64,000 nucleotides of DNA, taken from the NCBI GenBank assembly GCA_900317425.1, contig ONGR01000008.1, forward strand, positions 43,224 through 107,223, given 5' to 3'. Source of the DNA: an uncultured Eubacteriales bacterium (GTDB taxonomy: Bacteria; Bacillota; Clostridia; Oscillospirales; Oscillospiraceae). The notes below the pieces were generated by a model. The model had not been told where the DNA came from, did no database searches, and saw only the letters and a program-made list of their open reading frames with translations. Each line of letters starts with the position of its first letter. Position 1 is the first letter of the stretch. This document shows, in pieces, positions 41,891 through 50,205 of the stretch. The position numbers and the translations under genes were made by a program.

Positions 41891-43066
41891 TCAATCTGCG
41901 CTCACCACCGTGCCGCCGGTGGGACGGATGGACAGCACGTGGCAGCTGCCTGCGCCCAGCACCGCCTCCATACCGGCACGGAATTCCGAGAGCATATCGT
42001 CGGGCACAAAGGCCTGAATGGTGCCGGCGAAGCCGCCGCCGTGGACACGGCAGGCGCCCCGACCGCCCAGCAGGTGCCGGGCCAGACCCAGCGCCAGCGC
42101 CACCTCCTGGTGGGCCGTGGCCCCGGCGGGGATCACGTTCTGCAGCAGGTTCTGGGAGGAAAAGCCGGAGAGATTCACTGTTTCGAGGAAGGCGGGGAAG
42201 TCGCCCCGGCGCAGGGCTTCCACCTCCGCCGCCACCCGGCGGTTTTCCTCATAGACGTGGATGGCCCGGAGCACGGCCCGGTCGCCGGCGGCCTTCCGCA
42301 CCTCCGGCAGGCGGGCGTAGAAATCGTTCTCCGGTACGTCCCGGAGGACCGCCTTGCCGAACAGACCGCAGACAGCGCTCAGCTCGGCAGGGATGGCGGC
42401 ATACTCATCGGTGAGATCGGCGTGGCTGGCGCCGGAGTCGATGATGCACAGTGCGTGGCCGCAGGCGGAGAAGTCAAAGTCCACCGGTGTCACCACGGGG
42501 GCGGCGTGATCGGCAAAGTCGATGGCCACGCAGCCGCCCACGGAGGAGGCCATCTGATCCATGAGGCCGCAGGGCTTGCCAAAGTACACGTTCTCGGCGT
42601 ACTGGGCGATCTGGGCGATGGCCACGGCGTCCAGCCCGCAGGAGAACAGGTGATTCATGGCGGTGCCCAGCATCACCTCAAAGGCGGCGGAGCTGGAGAG
42701 ACCGCTGCCGGGGAGGACCGTGGAGGTGACGTAGGCGTCAAAACCGCCGACGACAAAGCCGCGGTTCACGAAACCCGCCGCCACACCCCGGATCAGGGCG
42801 GCAGTGGTGTTTTGCTCCTCGGGGCGGATGGTCAGGTCGTTCAGCTCCACCTCACACAGGGGATACCCCTCGGACAGCAGGCGGATGACGGAGGTGCCGT
42901 TGAGCTTCACGGCGGCCCGGGTGTCCAGATCCACCGCCGCTGCCAGCACGCAGCCCCGCTGGTGGTCGGTGTGGTTGCCGCCCAGCTCCGTGCGGCCGGG
43001 GGCGGAGAAGACGTGGGTGGGGGCGGCGCCGAAGGCCGTCTGGAATTTTTCTTTCAAAGTCGTCAT
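41891..43066 (-). CDS. galK: Galactokinase
   Basis: A 391-residue GHMP kinase that phosphorylates galactose. The N-terminal signature SAPGRTELGGNHTDHQRGCV is the galactokinase type with GGNH replacing the more common IGEH, as in several clostridia. The ATP-binding GHMP motif is LPGSGLSSSAAFEV, and the C-terminal GACRVHGGGFAGTIQAF contains the third motif. Neighbours are an RlmA-like methyltransferase and a MATE gene rather than galT or galE, so the Leloir genes are elsewhere. Confidence 0.93.
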   Translation of the reverse strand: MTTLKEKFQTAFGAAPTHVFSAPGRTELGGNHTDHQRGCVLAAAVDLDTRAAVKLNGTSVIRLLSEGYPLCEVELNDLTIRPEEQNTTAALIRGVAAGFVNRGFVVGGFDAYVTSTVLPGSGLSSSAAFEVMLGTAMNHLFSCGLDAVAIAQIAQYAENVYFGKPCGLMDQMASSVGGCVAIDFADHAAPVVTPVDFDFSACGHALCIIDSGASHADLTDEYAAIPAELSAVCGLFGKAVLRDVPENDFYARLPEVRKAAGDRAVLRAIHVYEENRRVAAEVEALRRGDFPAFLETVNLSGFSSQNLLQNVIPAGATAHQEVALALGLARHLLGGRGACRVHGGGFAGTIQAFVPDDMLSEFRAGMEAVLGAGSCHVLSIRPTGGTVVSAD

Positions 43067-43084
43067 ATGTAAAACCTCCCGCCT

Positions 43085-43906
43085 TTACAGACGTTCAAAT
43101 ACGTGGATGTCGAAGGAGATGGTGGTGTCCAGCGTTTCCAGCCGGGCCAGTCGTTCCGCCCCGGCCTTGGGGGTCTTCCAGTAGTAGGGGGTCATCTGGA
43201 ACAGGGCGTGGATGTCCTGCTGGCTGTCCAGATGGATGATCTCCTCCACGTGGCGGATGGTGACGTAGCGGAAGCCGTCGTAGGGGGTCTCCTTCACCTC
43301 GTTGGGGTAGGGGTGGTCGTAGAGGACCTCCTTCAGTTCCCACAGATGCTTCTCCGACGGAACCACGTAGAGGAAGTGACCGCCGGGCGCCAGCACCCGT
43401 CGGAATTCCTCCAGCGCCAGAGGGGAGAAGCAGTTGAGGATCAGATCGACGCCCCCGTCCGCCACCGGCAGGTGATAGCTGGAGGCCACGGCGAACTCGA
43501 TGGCCTTCTCCCGTTTGGCGGCCAGACGGAGGATAAACTTGGAGATGTCGATGCCCGCCATCTGGGGCGCCTTTCCGGCCTCCAGCAGGGTGTGCCATAC
43601 GCCGGCGGTGTAGTAGCCCTCGCCGCAGCCCGTGTCCAGCACACGGGGGGCTTCGCCGGTGAGGGAGACCGCCAGTTCACACAGGGCGTTTCGCAGGGGG
43701 GCATAGTAGCCCTTGTCCAGAAAGGCCCGGCGGGCCGACGCCATGCCCTTGTCGTCGCCGGGCATTTTGGAGTGCTTCCGGTTGGCGGGCAGCAGGTGGG
43801 TGTGGCCCTCCTTGGCAATGTCGTAGCTGTGATGGCTGGGGCAGACGTAGGCGTTTTCCTCCCGCCGCAGCGGGGCGCCGCAGATGGGGCAGCAGAACAG
43901 GCTCAT
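43085..43906 (-). CDS. RlmA-like 23S rRNA (guanine-N1) methyltransferase
   Basis: A 273-residue methyltransferase. The N-terminal zinc finger is CPICGAPL...CPSHHSYD; the segment GDDKGMASARRAFLDKGYYAPL is characteristic of RlmA proteins; SAM motif I is VLDTGCGEGYYT and motif IV is DLILNCFSPLALEEFRRVLAPGG. The family methylates G745/G748 of 23S rRNA, and some members confer macrolide resistance. Its start overlaps the end of the MATE gene (ATGA), so they are cotranscribed. Confidence 0.92.
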   Translation of the reverse strand: MSLFCCPICGAPLRREENAYVCPSHHSYDIAKEGHTHLLPANRKHSKMPGDDKGMASARRAFLDKGYYAPLRNALCELAVSLTGEAPRVLDTGCGEGYYTAGVWHTLLEAGKAPQMAGIDISKFILRLAAKREKAIEFAVASSYHLPVADGGVDLILNCFSPLALEEFRRVLAPGGHFLYVVPSEKHLWELKEVLYDHPYPNEVKETPYDGFRYVTIRHVEEIIHLDSQQDIHALFQMTPYYWKTPKAGAERLARLETLDTTISFDIHVFERL

Positions 43907-45297
43907 GTATCTTCCTCCGATACGGTCACGTCATGGATCCACTTCCGGCTGTTGATGCGCCACATGCACAGGGGAACCTTCAGCATGTTCTCCGACTGGA
44001 TGGCAATGGCCACCAGCCAGCAGTTGCCGCCCAGCACCAGTGCTGCCAGGGCGGTGACGGGCAGGGTCATGAACCACTGGGGACCGATGTCCAGGATCAT
44101 GGAGGAGCGGACGTCGCCGCCGGAGCGCAGAACGCCGGTGACGGCGGAGATGGCGTAGGAATGGACGGGGGTGGCGGCGAAGGCGGTGACAGCCAGGGCG
44201 GTGGCGATGGCGGCGGAGCTGCCGTAGAGCTTGAAGAGGGGGAACACCACGGGCCGGAACAGCAGCGGCACCAGAGCCAGAGAGACGAGAGCCAGCCCCA
44301 CGCCCACCAAGGTGGTGAAATCCAGCAGCGTCAGGCTCAGGTCCATGACCTCGTCGTGGCTGCTGCCCTCACCGATGGCCTTGCCCACCATGACGGCGGT
44401 GGCCATGCCCAGACCGAAGCAGACCACCAGGAACAGGCGGCCCAGGTTGCCGGTGACGGAATAGGCCGCCAGCATCTCCACGGAGTTGGTCATGTGGCCC
44501 AGGATCACCGTCAGCAGGGAGTTGCCCAGCCCCCACAGCAGCTCGTTGAGCACCACGGGTGAGGCGTATTTGATGAAGCGCACCACCATCTCCCAGCCGG
44601 GCCGCAGAAAGGCGGCGATGTGAAGGGGCAGCCGCTTATTGCGCAGGGCGTAGACCACGGAGATGACGAACTCCGACACGCGGGACAGGAGCGTGGCCAG
44701 GGCGGCGCCCTCAATGCCCAGAGCCGGCGCGCCGAAGTGTCCGAAAATGAGGATATAGTTGAGGATGGTATTCAAAATGGTGGAGAAGCCGAAGAGCTTC
44801 ATGCCGAAGTTGGGATTCTCCACGCTGCGCTGGGCGCTGACATACACGCTGGAGAGCATGTTGAACACGTAGGAGAAGCCGATGAGCCGCAGATAGGGGG
44901 CGCCCAGCACGCTGAGCTCGTGACTGTTGCTCAAAAGGTCCATGATGGCCACCGGCCACAGGAAAAACAGCACCGCCAGGATCAGCGTAATCCCCGCGCC
45001 AATGAAGCTGGCCACACCCAGGGCACGGCTGATGTTCTCCGTGTCCTTCTTGCCCCAGTACTGGCTGGCCAGGACGCTGAGACCACTCTGAACGCCGAAG
45101 ACGATGCTGATGAGCAGAAATACCGGCACGTTGGCGGTGGTGACGGCGGCCATGGCGCTGTTGCCCAGCTGACTGACCATGAAGGTGTCGATGAGCCCCA
45201 GGGAGAAGGTGATGAGATTTTGCAGGGCGATGGGCAGCGTCAGCGCCAGGAGACGGCGGTAGAAGGCGCCATCCCGGCGGCGGAGTCGTTGAAACAT
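43903..45297 (-). CDS. MATE family efflux transporter
   Basis: This 464-residue protein has twelve hydrophobic segments and the duplicated MATE layout: LALPIALQNLITFSLGLIDTFMVSQLG at the N-terminus and GLGMATAVMVGKAIGEG in the second half. The start ATG 45297 has GAGGT 8 bp upstream. It is the first gene of a three-gene block with the RlmA-like and galK genes, which might together serve antibiotic tolerance, though galK does not fit that idea. The exported drug or metabolite is unknown. Confidence 0.93.
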   Translation of the reverse strand: MFQRLRRRDGAFYRRLLALTLPIALQNLITFSLGLIDTFMVSQLGNSAMAAVTTANVPVFLLISIVFGVQSGLSVLASQYWGKKDTENISRALGVASFIGAGITLILAVLFFLWPVAIMDLLSNSHELSVLGAPYLRLIGFSYVFNMLSSVYVSAQRSVENPNFGMKLFGFSTILNTILNYILIFGHFGAPALGIEGAALATLLSRVSEFVISVVYALRNKRLPLHIAAFLRPGWEMVVRFIKYASPVVLNELLWGLGNSLLTVILGHMTNSVEMLAAYSVTGNLGRLFLVVCFGLGMATAVMVGKAIGEGSSHDEVMDLSLTLLDFTTLVGVGLALVSLALVPLLFRPVVFPLFKLYGSSAAIATALAVTAFAATPVHSYAISAVTGVLRSGGDVRSSMILDIGPQWFMTLPVTALAALVLGGNCWLVAIAIQSENMLKVPLCMWRINSRKWIHDVTVSEEDT

Positions 45298-45319
45298 AGG
45301 GGGTTACCTCGTCTTATAT

Positions 45320-45503
45320 TGAATCAAAAGCATCGAAGATTTCCGCCGCCGCTGCGGCGGAAGAGATTCAAACGTTTTTTCTGACGACATGTGCGTCAGA
45401 AAAAACACTAAACAGACCACGCAGTGTGCGAGCGTCTCACAGAAGCGAGTGCGCGGAGTGGTCTGCAAGCCTTTTCGCAAAAACCGCAGTTTTTTGTGAC
45501 TTG
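45320..45503. other. Intergenic block rich in inverted repeats
   Basis: About 200 bp without a gene hold several hairpins: TTCCGCCGCCGC with GCGGCGGAA (about 45340-45363), TTTTTTCTGACG with CGTCAGAAAAAA (about 45374-45407) and CAGACCAC with GTGGTCTG (about 45414-45463). The second is framed by T6 and A6 and can terminate transcription from either side. Confidence 0.6.
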
Positions 45504-46637
45504 TTACAGCATGGGGAAACGCTTGGACTGGTGCTCTTTCAGTGCCGCATACAGGGCGTCGATGTCCGCCTCGGTTGTGTCCGGGCCGAAGCTGACGCGA
45601 ATGGTGCCGGCGGCCACCTTCTTGGGAAGGCCCATGGCGGCGAACACGTGGCTGGGCTTGCCCTTGTGGCAGGCGGAGCCGGCGCTGATGCAGATGCCCT
45701 GCTCCCCCAGCTCCGTGACGATATTGGCGCTGGGATAGCCCGCCAGGGACAGGGACAGGATGTGGGGCGCCGTGCCGTCGCCCACGGTCTCCATGCCGGG
45801 GATGGTCAGGAGCCTGTCACGGCAGTAGGATTTCAGCGCGGCCATGCGCGCCAGCTTTTCGGCCAGGTTTTCCCGGCGCAGCTCCACCGCCTTGGCAAAG
45901 CCGGCGATCTGGGCCGTGGCCTCGGTGCCGGAGCGGAGCCCCCGCTCCTGTCCGCCGCCGGGCAGCAGAGGGCGGAAGTTCCTGAGAGAATCGGCCACGT
46001 ACAAGGCGCCGATGCCCTTGGGTCCGCCGATCTTGTGGGCGGACAGGCTCATGAGATCCACGCCCCAGCGGACGGGATCGCAGGGGACCTTCAATAATCC
46101 CTGCACCGCGTCGCAGTGGAGGAGAGCGTGACTTTTGCGCGCCTTGAGAAGCCGGGCTGCCTCCGCCACGGGGAAGACGCAGCCGGTCTCATTGTTCACC
46201 AGCATCATGCTGATGAGTATCGTGTCCTCCCGGAGAGCGTCCGCCACCTGCTCCACGGTGACGTTGCCGCTGCGGTCGGGGCGGAGGCGGGTGATCTCAT
46301 AGCCCTCCTGCGCCAACGCCCGGAGGGGCTCCAGCACGGCGCTGTGCTCCACGGCGGTGGTGATGATGTGCTTGCCGGTGTGGCGGCCGTGCCATGCGGC
46401 GGAGCGGATGGCCCAGTTGTTGCTCTCCGTTCCGCAGGAGGTGAAGAAAAGGTTTTCCGCTTTACAGCCCAGGGCGTCGGCCACAACGGCGCGGCTGTCC
46501 TCCACCAGAGTTCTGGCCTGATGGCCCAACGGATATTGGGCGGAGGGATTGCCGAACTGTTCGGTCAGCACCCGGTACATAGCATCCGCCACGGCCTTGG
46601 GAACAGGCGTAGTGGCGGCGTGATCGAGATAGTGCAA
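45504..46637 (-). CDS. Cysteine desulfurase, NifS/IscS family
   Basis: A 377-residue PLP enzyme that releases sulfur from cysteine. The start MHYLDHAATTPVP, the PLP Lys in SLSAHKIGGPKG, the cofactor segments AVEHSAVLEP and LLHCDAVQG, and the catalytic Cys in ISAGSACHKGK are all present. A GTG at 46646 is the longest start, but TTG 46637 has AAGGGG at a normal distance and matches the family start. Without an adjacent iscU, it may serve tRNA thiolation; its partner gene on the other strand encodes the methylthiotransferase MtaB. A minus-strand promoter lies at 46724-46752. Confidence 0.92.
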   Translation of the reverse strand: MHYLDHAATTPVPKAVADAMYRVLTEQFGNPSAQYPLGHQARTLVEDSRAVVADALGCKAENLFFTSCGTESNNWAIRSAAWHGRHTGKHIITTAVEHSAVLEPLRALAQEGYEITRLRPDRSGNVTVEQVADALREDTILISMMLVNNETGCVFPVAEAARLLKARKSHALLHCDAVQGLLKVPCDPVRWGVDLMSLSAHKIGGPKGIGALYVADSLRNFRPLLPGGGQERGLRSGTEATAQIAGFAKAVELRRENLAEKLARMAALKSYCRDRLLTIPGMETVGDGTAPHILSLSLAGYPSANIVTELGEQGICISAGSACHKGKPSHVFAAMGLPKKVAAGTIRVSFGPDTTEADIDALYAALKEHQSKRFPML

Positions 46638-46680
46638 AGAAAACACCCCTTTGGGGAAGAATTTTCGCCGGCCGGGGGAC

Positions 46681-46709
46681 TTGCCACCGGCGGCGGGATA
46701 CAGTATAAT
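46681..46709 (+). promoter_or_regulatory. Promoter of mtaB-yfbR
   Basis: TTGCCA (46681-46686), 17 bp, TATAAT (46704-46709). It faces the cysteine desulfurase promoter and the predicted start points nearly coincide. Confidence 0.82.
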
Positions 46710-46723
46710 GACATGTACCCTTT

Positions 46724-46752
46724 ATTATACAAAATGCGCGGAAAAAGTGCAA
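46724..46752 (-). promoter_or_regulatory. Promoter of the cysteine desulfurase gene
   Basis: On the minus strand TTGCAC (46747-46752), 17 bp, TATAAT (46724-46729). Its -35 covers the ribosome-binding region of mtaB. Confidence 0.78.
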
Positions 46753-46761
46753 GGAGAAAGC

Positions 46762-48051
46762 ATGAGAGTTGCCATTTACACCTTGGGCTGCAAGGTGAAT
46801 CAATATGAGACCCAGGCCATGGAGCAGGAGCTGCTGCGCCGGGGCCATGAGCTGGTGGATTTCGAATCGGCGGCGGACGCCTATATCGTCAACACCTGTT
46901 CGGTGACGGCGGTCAGCGACAAGAAGTCCCGGCAAATGATCCGCCGGTGCAGGAAGCTGAATCCCGATGCGGTGGTGGCGGCCTGCGGCTGCTACGTTCA
47001 GACCCACGCGCAGGAGGCGGCGGGGCTGGAACTGGATCTCATCGCCGGAACCGGCGACCGGATGGCCTTCCTGGATCTGCTGGAGCAGGCGGCAGAGGAG
47101 CGTCAGCCCCTGACCCTGCTGGACGACGCCCTGCGCCGCCGGACGTTCGAGGTGCTGCCCGCCGGCGGCATGACCAGCCGTACACGGGCCATGCTGAAGG
47201 TGGAGGACGGCTGCACCAATTTCTGTACCTACTGCATCATCCCCTTTGCCAGGGGGCCGGTGCGCTCCCTGCCGTTGGAGACGGCGGTGGAGCAGACGAG
47301 GGAGCTGCAGCAGCAGGGTTACCGGGAGATCGTCATCACCGGCATCGAGATCTCCTCCTACGGCCGGGATCTTCCGGGAGAGATCGGCCTCATCGACCTG
47401 CTGGAGGCGGTGAGCGAGGCGGCGGGGGAGATGCGCATCCGCCTGGGCTCCCTGGAGCCCCGGACCATCACCGAGGACTTCTGCCGCCGGGCGGTGAAGC
47501 TGCCCAATCTCTGCCCCCACTTCCACCTGTCCCTCCAGAGCGGGTGCGATGAGACCCTGCGGCGGATGAACCGCAGGTACGACACCGCCCGCTACGCCCG
47601 GTCGGTGGAGCTGCTGAATTGCTATTTCGAGCGGCCCGCCGTGACCACCGACCTCATCACGGGCTTCCCGGAGGAGACGGAGGAGGAGTTCCGGAAAACA
47701 CTGGAATTTATCGGAACGTGCCGCTTTGCCGCCATGCATATTTTCCCCTATTCCGTCCGCCCCGGCACCAAGGCCGCGGCCATGCAGCAGAACACCGCCG
47801 CCGTCAAGGAGGAGCGGGCTCACCGGGCCGCCGCGGTGGCGGAGGAGATGCACCGGGCCTACCTCACCGGCTGCGTGGGGGAGATCTATCCCGTGCTCTT
47901 TGAGCAGGAGAAGGAGGGCCGCAGCGTGGGCCATGCCCCCAACTACATGGAGGTGGAGGTGCCGGCTGGTGACTATCATAACCAGGTACTGCAGGTACGC
48001 ATTACCGGTACGGACGGAGAAAAACTGACAGGGGAGGTCGTGGAGCCATGA
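46762..48051 (+). CDS. mtaB: tRNA t6A37 methylthiotransferase MtaB
   Basis: This 429-aa radical SAM enzyme converts t6A37 of tRNA to ms2t6A. The N-terminal cluster Cys are in YTLGCKVNQYE, VNTCSVT and AACGCYVQ; the radical SAM motif is CTNFCTYC; a TRAM-like C-terminus follows. CKVNQYE identifies the MtaB branch rather than MiaB. The open frame reaches upstream, but ATG 46762 follows AAGGAG and begins the conserved region. The stop overlaps the yfbR start (ATGA). Its sulfur may come from the desulfurase encoded divergently. Confidence 0.95.
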   Translation: MRVAIYTLGCKVNQYETQAMEQELLRRGHELVDFESAADAYIVNTCSVTAVSDKKSRQMIRRCRKLNPDAVVAACGCYVQTHAQEAAGLELDLIAGTGDRMAFLDLLEQAAEERQPLTLLDDALRRRTFEVLPAGGMTSRTRAMLKVEDGCTNFCTYCIIPFARGPVRSLPLETAVEQTRELQQQGYREIVITGIEISSYGRDLPGEIGLIDLLEAVSEAAGEMRIRLGSLEPRTITEDFCRRAVKLPNLCPHFHLSLQSGCDETLRRMNRRYDTARYARSVELLNCYFERPAVTTDLITGFPEETEEEFRKTLEFIGTCRFAAMHIFPYSVRPGTKAAAMQQNTAAVKEERAHRAAAVAEEMHRAYLTGCVGEIYPVLFEQEKEGRSVGHAPNYMEVEVPAGDYHNQVLQVRITGTDGEKLTGEVVEP

Positions 48052-48620
48052 ATCACTTTTTTGCCTATATCGCCCGGATGCGGTTCATCAACCGCTGGGC
48101 GCTGATGCGCAACAGCTATACCGAGAACATCCAGGAGCACAGCCACCAGGTGGCGGTGCTGGCCCACGCGTTGGCGGTCATCCGTAACAAGTATTTCGGC
48201 GGCCACGTGGATGAGGGCGCCGTGACGGTGGCGGCGCTGTACCACGACGCCAGCGAGATCCTCACCGGCGATATGCCCACCCCCATCAAATACTACAATC
48301 CCGCCATCCGGGACGCCTACAAGCAGGTGGAATCCATCGCCTGCGGCAAGCTGCTGGGCATGCTGCCCCAGGAGCTGCGGCCCGCCTACGACGCCATCCT
48401 GCGGCCGGAGAACGAGGAGATCGAACAGCTGGTGAAGGCGGCGGACAAGCTGTCGGCTTACATCAAGTGCGTGGAGGAGCTGAAGGCGGGCAACCTGGAG
48501 TTCAAAAAGGCCGCCGAGCAGACCGCCGCGGCTCTGGACAGCTATGAGCTGCCGGAGCTGGAGTATTTCCGGGAGCACTTTCTGGGCTCCTTCGAGCTGA
48601 CGCTGGACGAGATGGAATAA
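48048..48620 (+). CDS. yfbR: 5'-deoxynucleotidase, YfbR-like HD protein
   Basis: A 190-residue HD-domain phosphohydrolase. Metal ligands are in IQEHSHQVAVLAH, ALYHDASEILTGDMPTPIKY and the later Asp in KAADKLSAYIKC, the YfbR arrangement. It dephosphorylates deoxynucleoside monophosphates. It is coupled to mtaB by the ATGA overlap and is followed by a terminator. Confidence 0.93.
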   Translation: MNHFFAYIARMRFINRWALMRNSYTENIQEHSHQVAVLAHALAVIRNKYFGGHVDEGAVTVAALYHDASEILTGDMPTPIKYYNPAIRDAYKQVESIACGKLLGMLPQELRPAYDAILRPENEEIEQLVKAADKLSAYIKCVEELKAGNLEFKKAAEQTAAALDSYELPELEYFREHFLGSFELTLDEME

Positions 48621-48633
48621 AAAGGCATATAAC

Positions 48634-48667
48634 AAAAGCGCTGACGCGACCGCGCCAGCGCTTTTTT
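48634..48667. terminator. Terminator between yfbR and hom
   Basis: AAAAGCGCTG and CAGCGCTTTTTT form the stem with an inner CGCG pairing, serving both convergent genes. Confidence 0.85.
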
Positions 48668-48677
48668 GTGTTCTATT

Positions 48678-49700
48678 TCAGGTTGTTTCCTCAACCACCC
48701 GCAGGACATCGCTGAAGATGCCGAAGGCGGTTTGCTCGATGAGGGGATCGTGCTCCACCACGGAGAGCTTACCCATGAGATCGGTGGTGATGGACACCAC
48801 AGACGAGGTGGCGTCGATGGCGGCAAGGAGATCCCCTTGCCGGACCTCCACCGGTCTGACGCTGGCCCGGACGACGCCGTTTTCCCGCCAGCCCCGGCAC
48901 AGCAGCTTGATGACGCTGCCCCGTGCCGCCGCGGCGCGGATATCCGCCACGGTGATGCGGCCGATGCCGGTGCGGTCTACCCGGTCGGGGGTCATGCCGG
49001 CGTCCATCAGCACGTTCAGCAGGGCGGTGATCTTGGCGGCGGCATCGTAGCCGTCGATGTCCATGGAGGGATCGGCCTCCACGAAGCCCAGCCGGCGGCC
49101 CTCCGCCAGAATGGCGTCGTAGTCCTCGCCATGGGCCAGACGCTCCAAAATGAAGTTGGTGGTGGAGTTGAGGATGCCGGACACCTCCGTGACCTCCGCC
49201 AGAGGCAGGGTGCGGTCCACCAGGTTGAACACCGGCGTGCCGTCCATCACCGTCGTCTCACAGAAAAGGCACACGCCATTTTTCTTTGCCAGGTCACGGA
49301 GCTCGTGCCAGGCCCAGGCCACCGGGCCCTTGTTGGCGGTGACAGCGTGCTTGCCCCGCATGAGGGCGGCGCGGATGTGGTCGATGGCCGGCTGACCGGT
49401 GCGGATATTCAGCGGCGTGGCCTCCACCAGCACGTCATAGGCCGCATTTTGGGCGATATCCGGCGCCGTGCGATCTATTGCGCCGGGGAGGGTGTCGTCT
49501 CGCTCCAGCCGGTCCAGGATGCGTCGCAGGTCGATACCGCCCTCATCCACCAGAGCGCCGTGGCGGCCTGTGGCGATGGCGGTGACGCGGACGTCTGCGC
49601 CGTATTGGGCGAGAATGGTATCGTGCTTGTCCACCAGGAGCCGGGCGAAGGCCCGCCCCGCATTGCCGAAGCCCAACAGGGCCAGATCCAGCGTTTTCAT
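48678..49700 (-). CDS. hom: Homoserine dehydrogenase
   Basis: A 340-residue NAD(P)-dependent enzyme of the aspartate pathway. The Rossmann motif is LALLGFGNAGRAFARLL, the substrate-binding region is ALMRGKHAVTANKGPVAW and GILNSTTNFILERL is the catalytic signature, followed by EADPSMDIDGYDAAAK. The ACT domain present in longer homoserine dehydrogenases is absent, so feedback by threonine through ACT is not expected. ATG 49700 overlaps the stop of the upstream membrane protein gene. Confidence 0.94.
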   Translation of the reverse strand: MKTLDLALLGFGNAGRAFARLLVDKHDTILAQYGADVRVTAIATGRHGALVDEGGIDLRRILDRLERDDTLPGAIDRTAPDIAQNAAYDVLVEATPLNIRTGQPAIDHIRAALMRGKHAVTANKGPVAWAWHELRDLAKKNGVCLFCETTVMDGTPVFNLVDRTLPLAEVTEVSGILNSTTNFILERLAHGEDYDAILAEGRRLGFVEADPSMDIDGYDAAAKITALLNVLMDAGMTPDRVDRTGIGRITVADIRAAAARGSVIKLLCRGWRENGVVRASVRPVEVRQGDLLAAIDATSSVVSITTDLMGKLSVVEHDPLIEQTAFGIFSDVLRVVEETT

Positions 49701-50191
49701 ACCCGCCGCACCACCATTCCAATCATGGCCAGCAGCACCAGAACGGCGGCCAGCAATCCGATATACCAAAGGATCTTCTTGTTCAGGGGGATCCCGGGGC
49801 GCTGGGCGATGTGCTCGCTGCCCCGCCAGACGATAAATGCCGCCACGACGCTGACCGGCAGGCTGCGGACCAGCACGAAGCAGGCCAGGATGGTCAGCGC
49901 GGTGAGGACGCGGCACCAGGTGGGAATGGGGGCGATGGGGGCGTAGGGCTTGCCGCTGTCCAGAAAGACGCCGTCCACCGCCACGTCGGGCAGATACTCC
50001 CGCAGGACGAAACGGCACTCCTTGCCGCCCACGTCGATGGGCTCGTCCAGATAGCCGTAGTGGGGGATAATGGTTTTGCCCTCGTCATCCACCCAGAGGG
50101 TGAACGCCTGGCTGCGCAGGCCGGGCCAGACGGCGGTGACGGTGTGTTCCTCGCCGTCCACGGTGACGTGCCAGGTTTGCTGCTTTGCCAT
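49697..50191 (-). CDS. Membrane protein with N-terminal soluble beta domain
   Basis: A 164-residue protein I do not recognise. Residues 1-95 are beta-rich and repeat the pattern of a FAIM-like or immunoglobulin-like sandwich (WHVTVDGEEHTVTAVWPGLRSQAFTLWVDDEG, CRFVLREYLPDVAVDGVFLD), followed by two to three membrane helices (VLTALTILACFVLVRSL, ILWYIGLLAAVLVLLAMIGMVV). It is coupled to hom by the ATGA overlap and follows the SpoVK-like gene by 14 bp. It may bind or sense something at the membrane; no function can be claimed. Confidence 0.75.
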   Translation of the reverse strand: MAKQQTWHVTVDGEEHTVTAVWPGLRSQAFTLWVDDEGKTIIPHYGYLDEPIDVGGKECRFVLREYLPDVAVDGVFLDSGKPYAPIAPIPTWCRVLTALTILACFVLVRSLPVSVVAAFIVWRGSEHIAQRPGIPLNKKILWYIGLLAAVLVLLAMIGMVVRRV

Positions 50192-50205
50192 GGTCGCCTC
50201 CGGTA

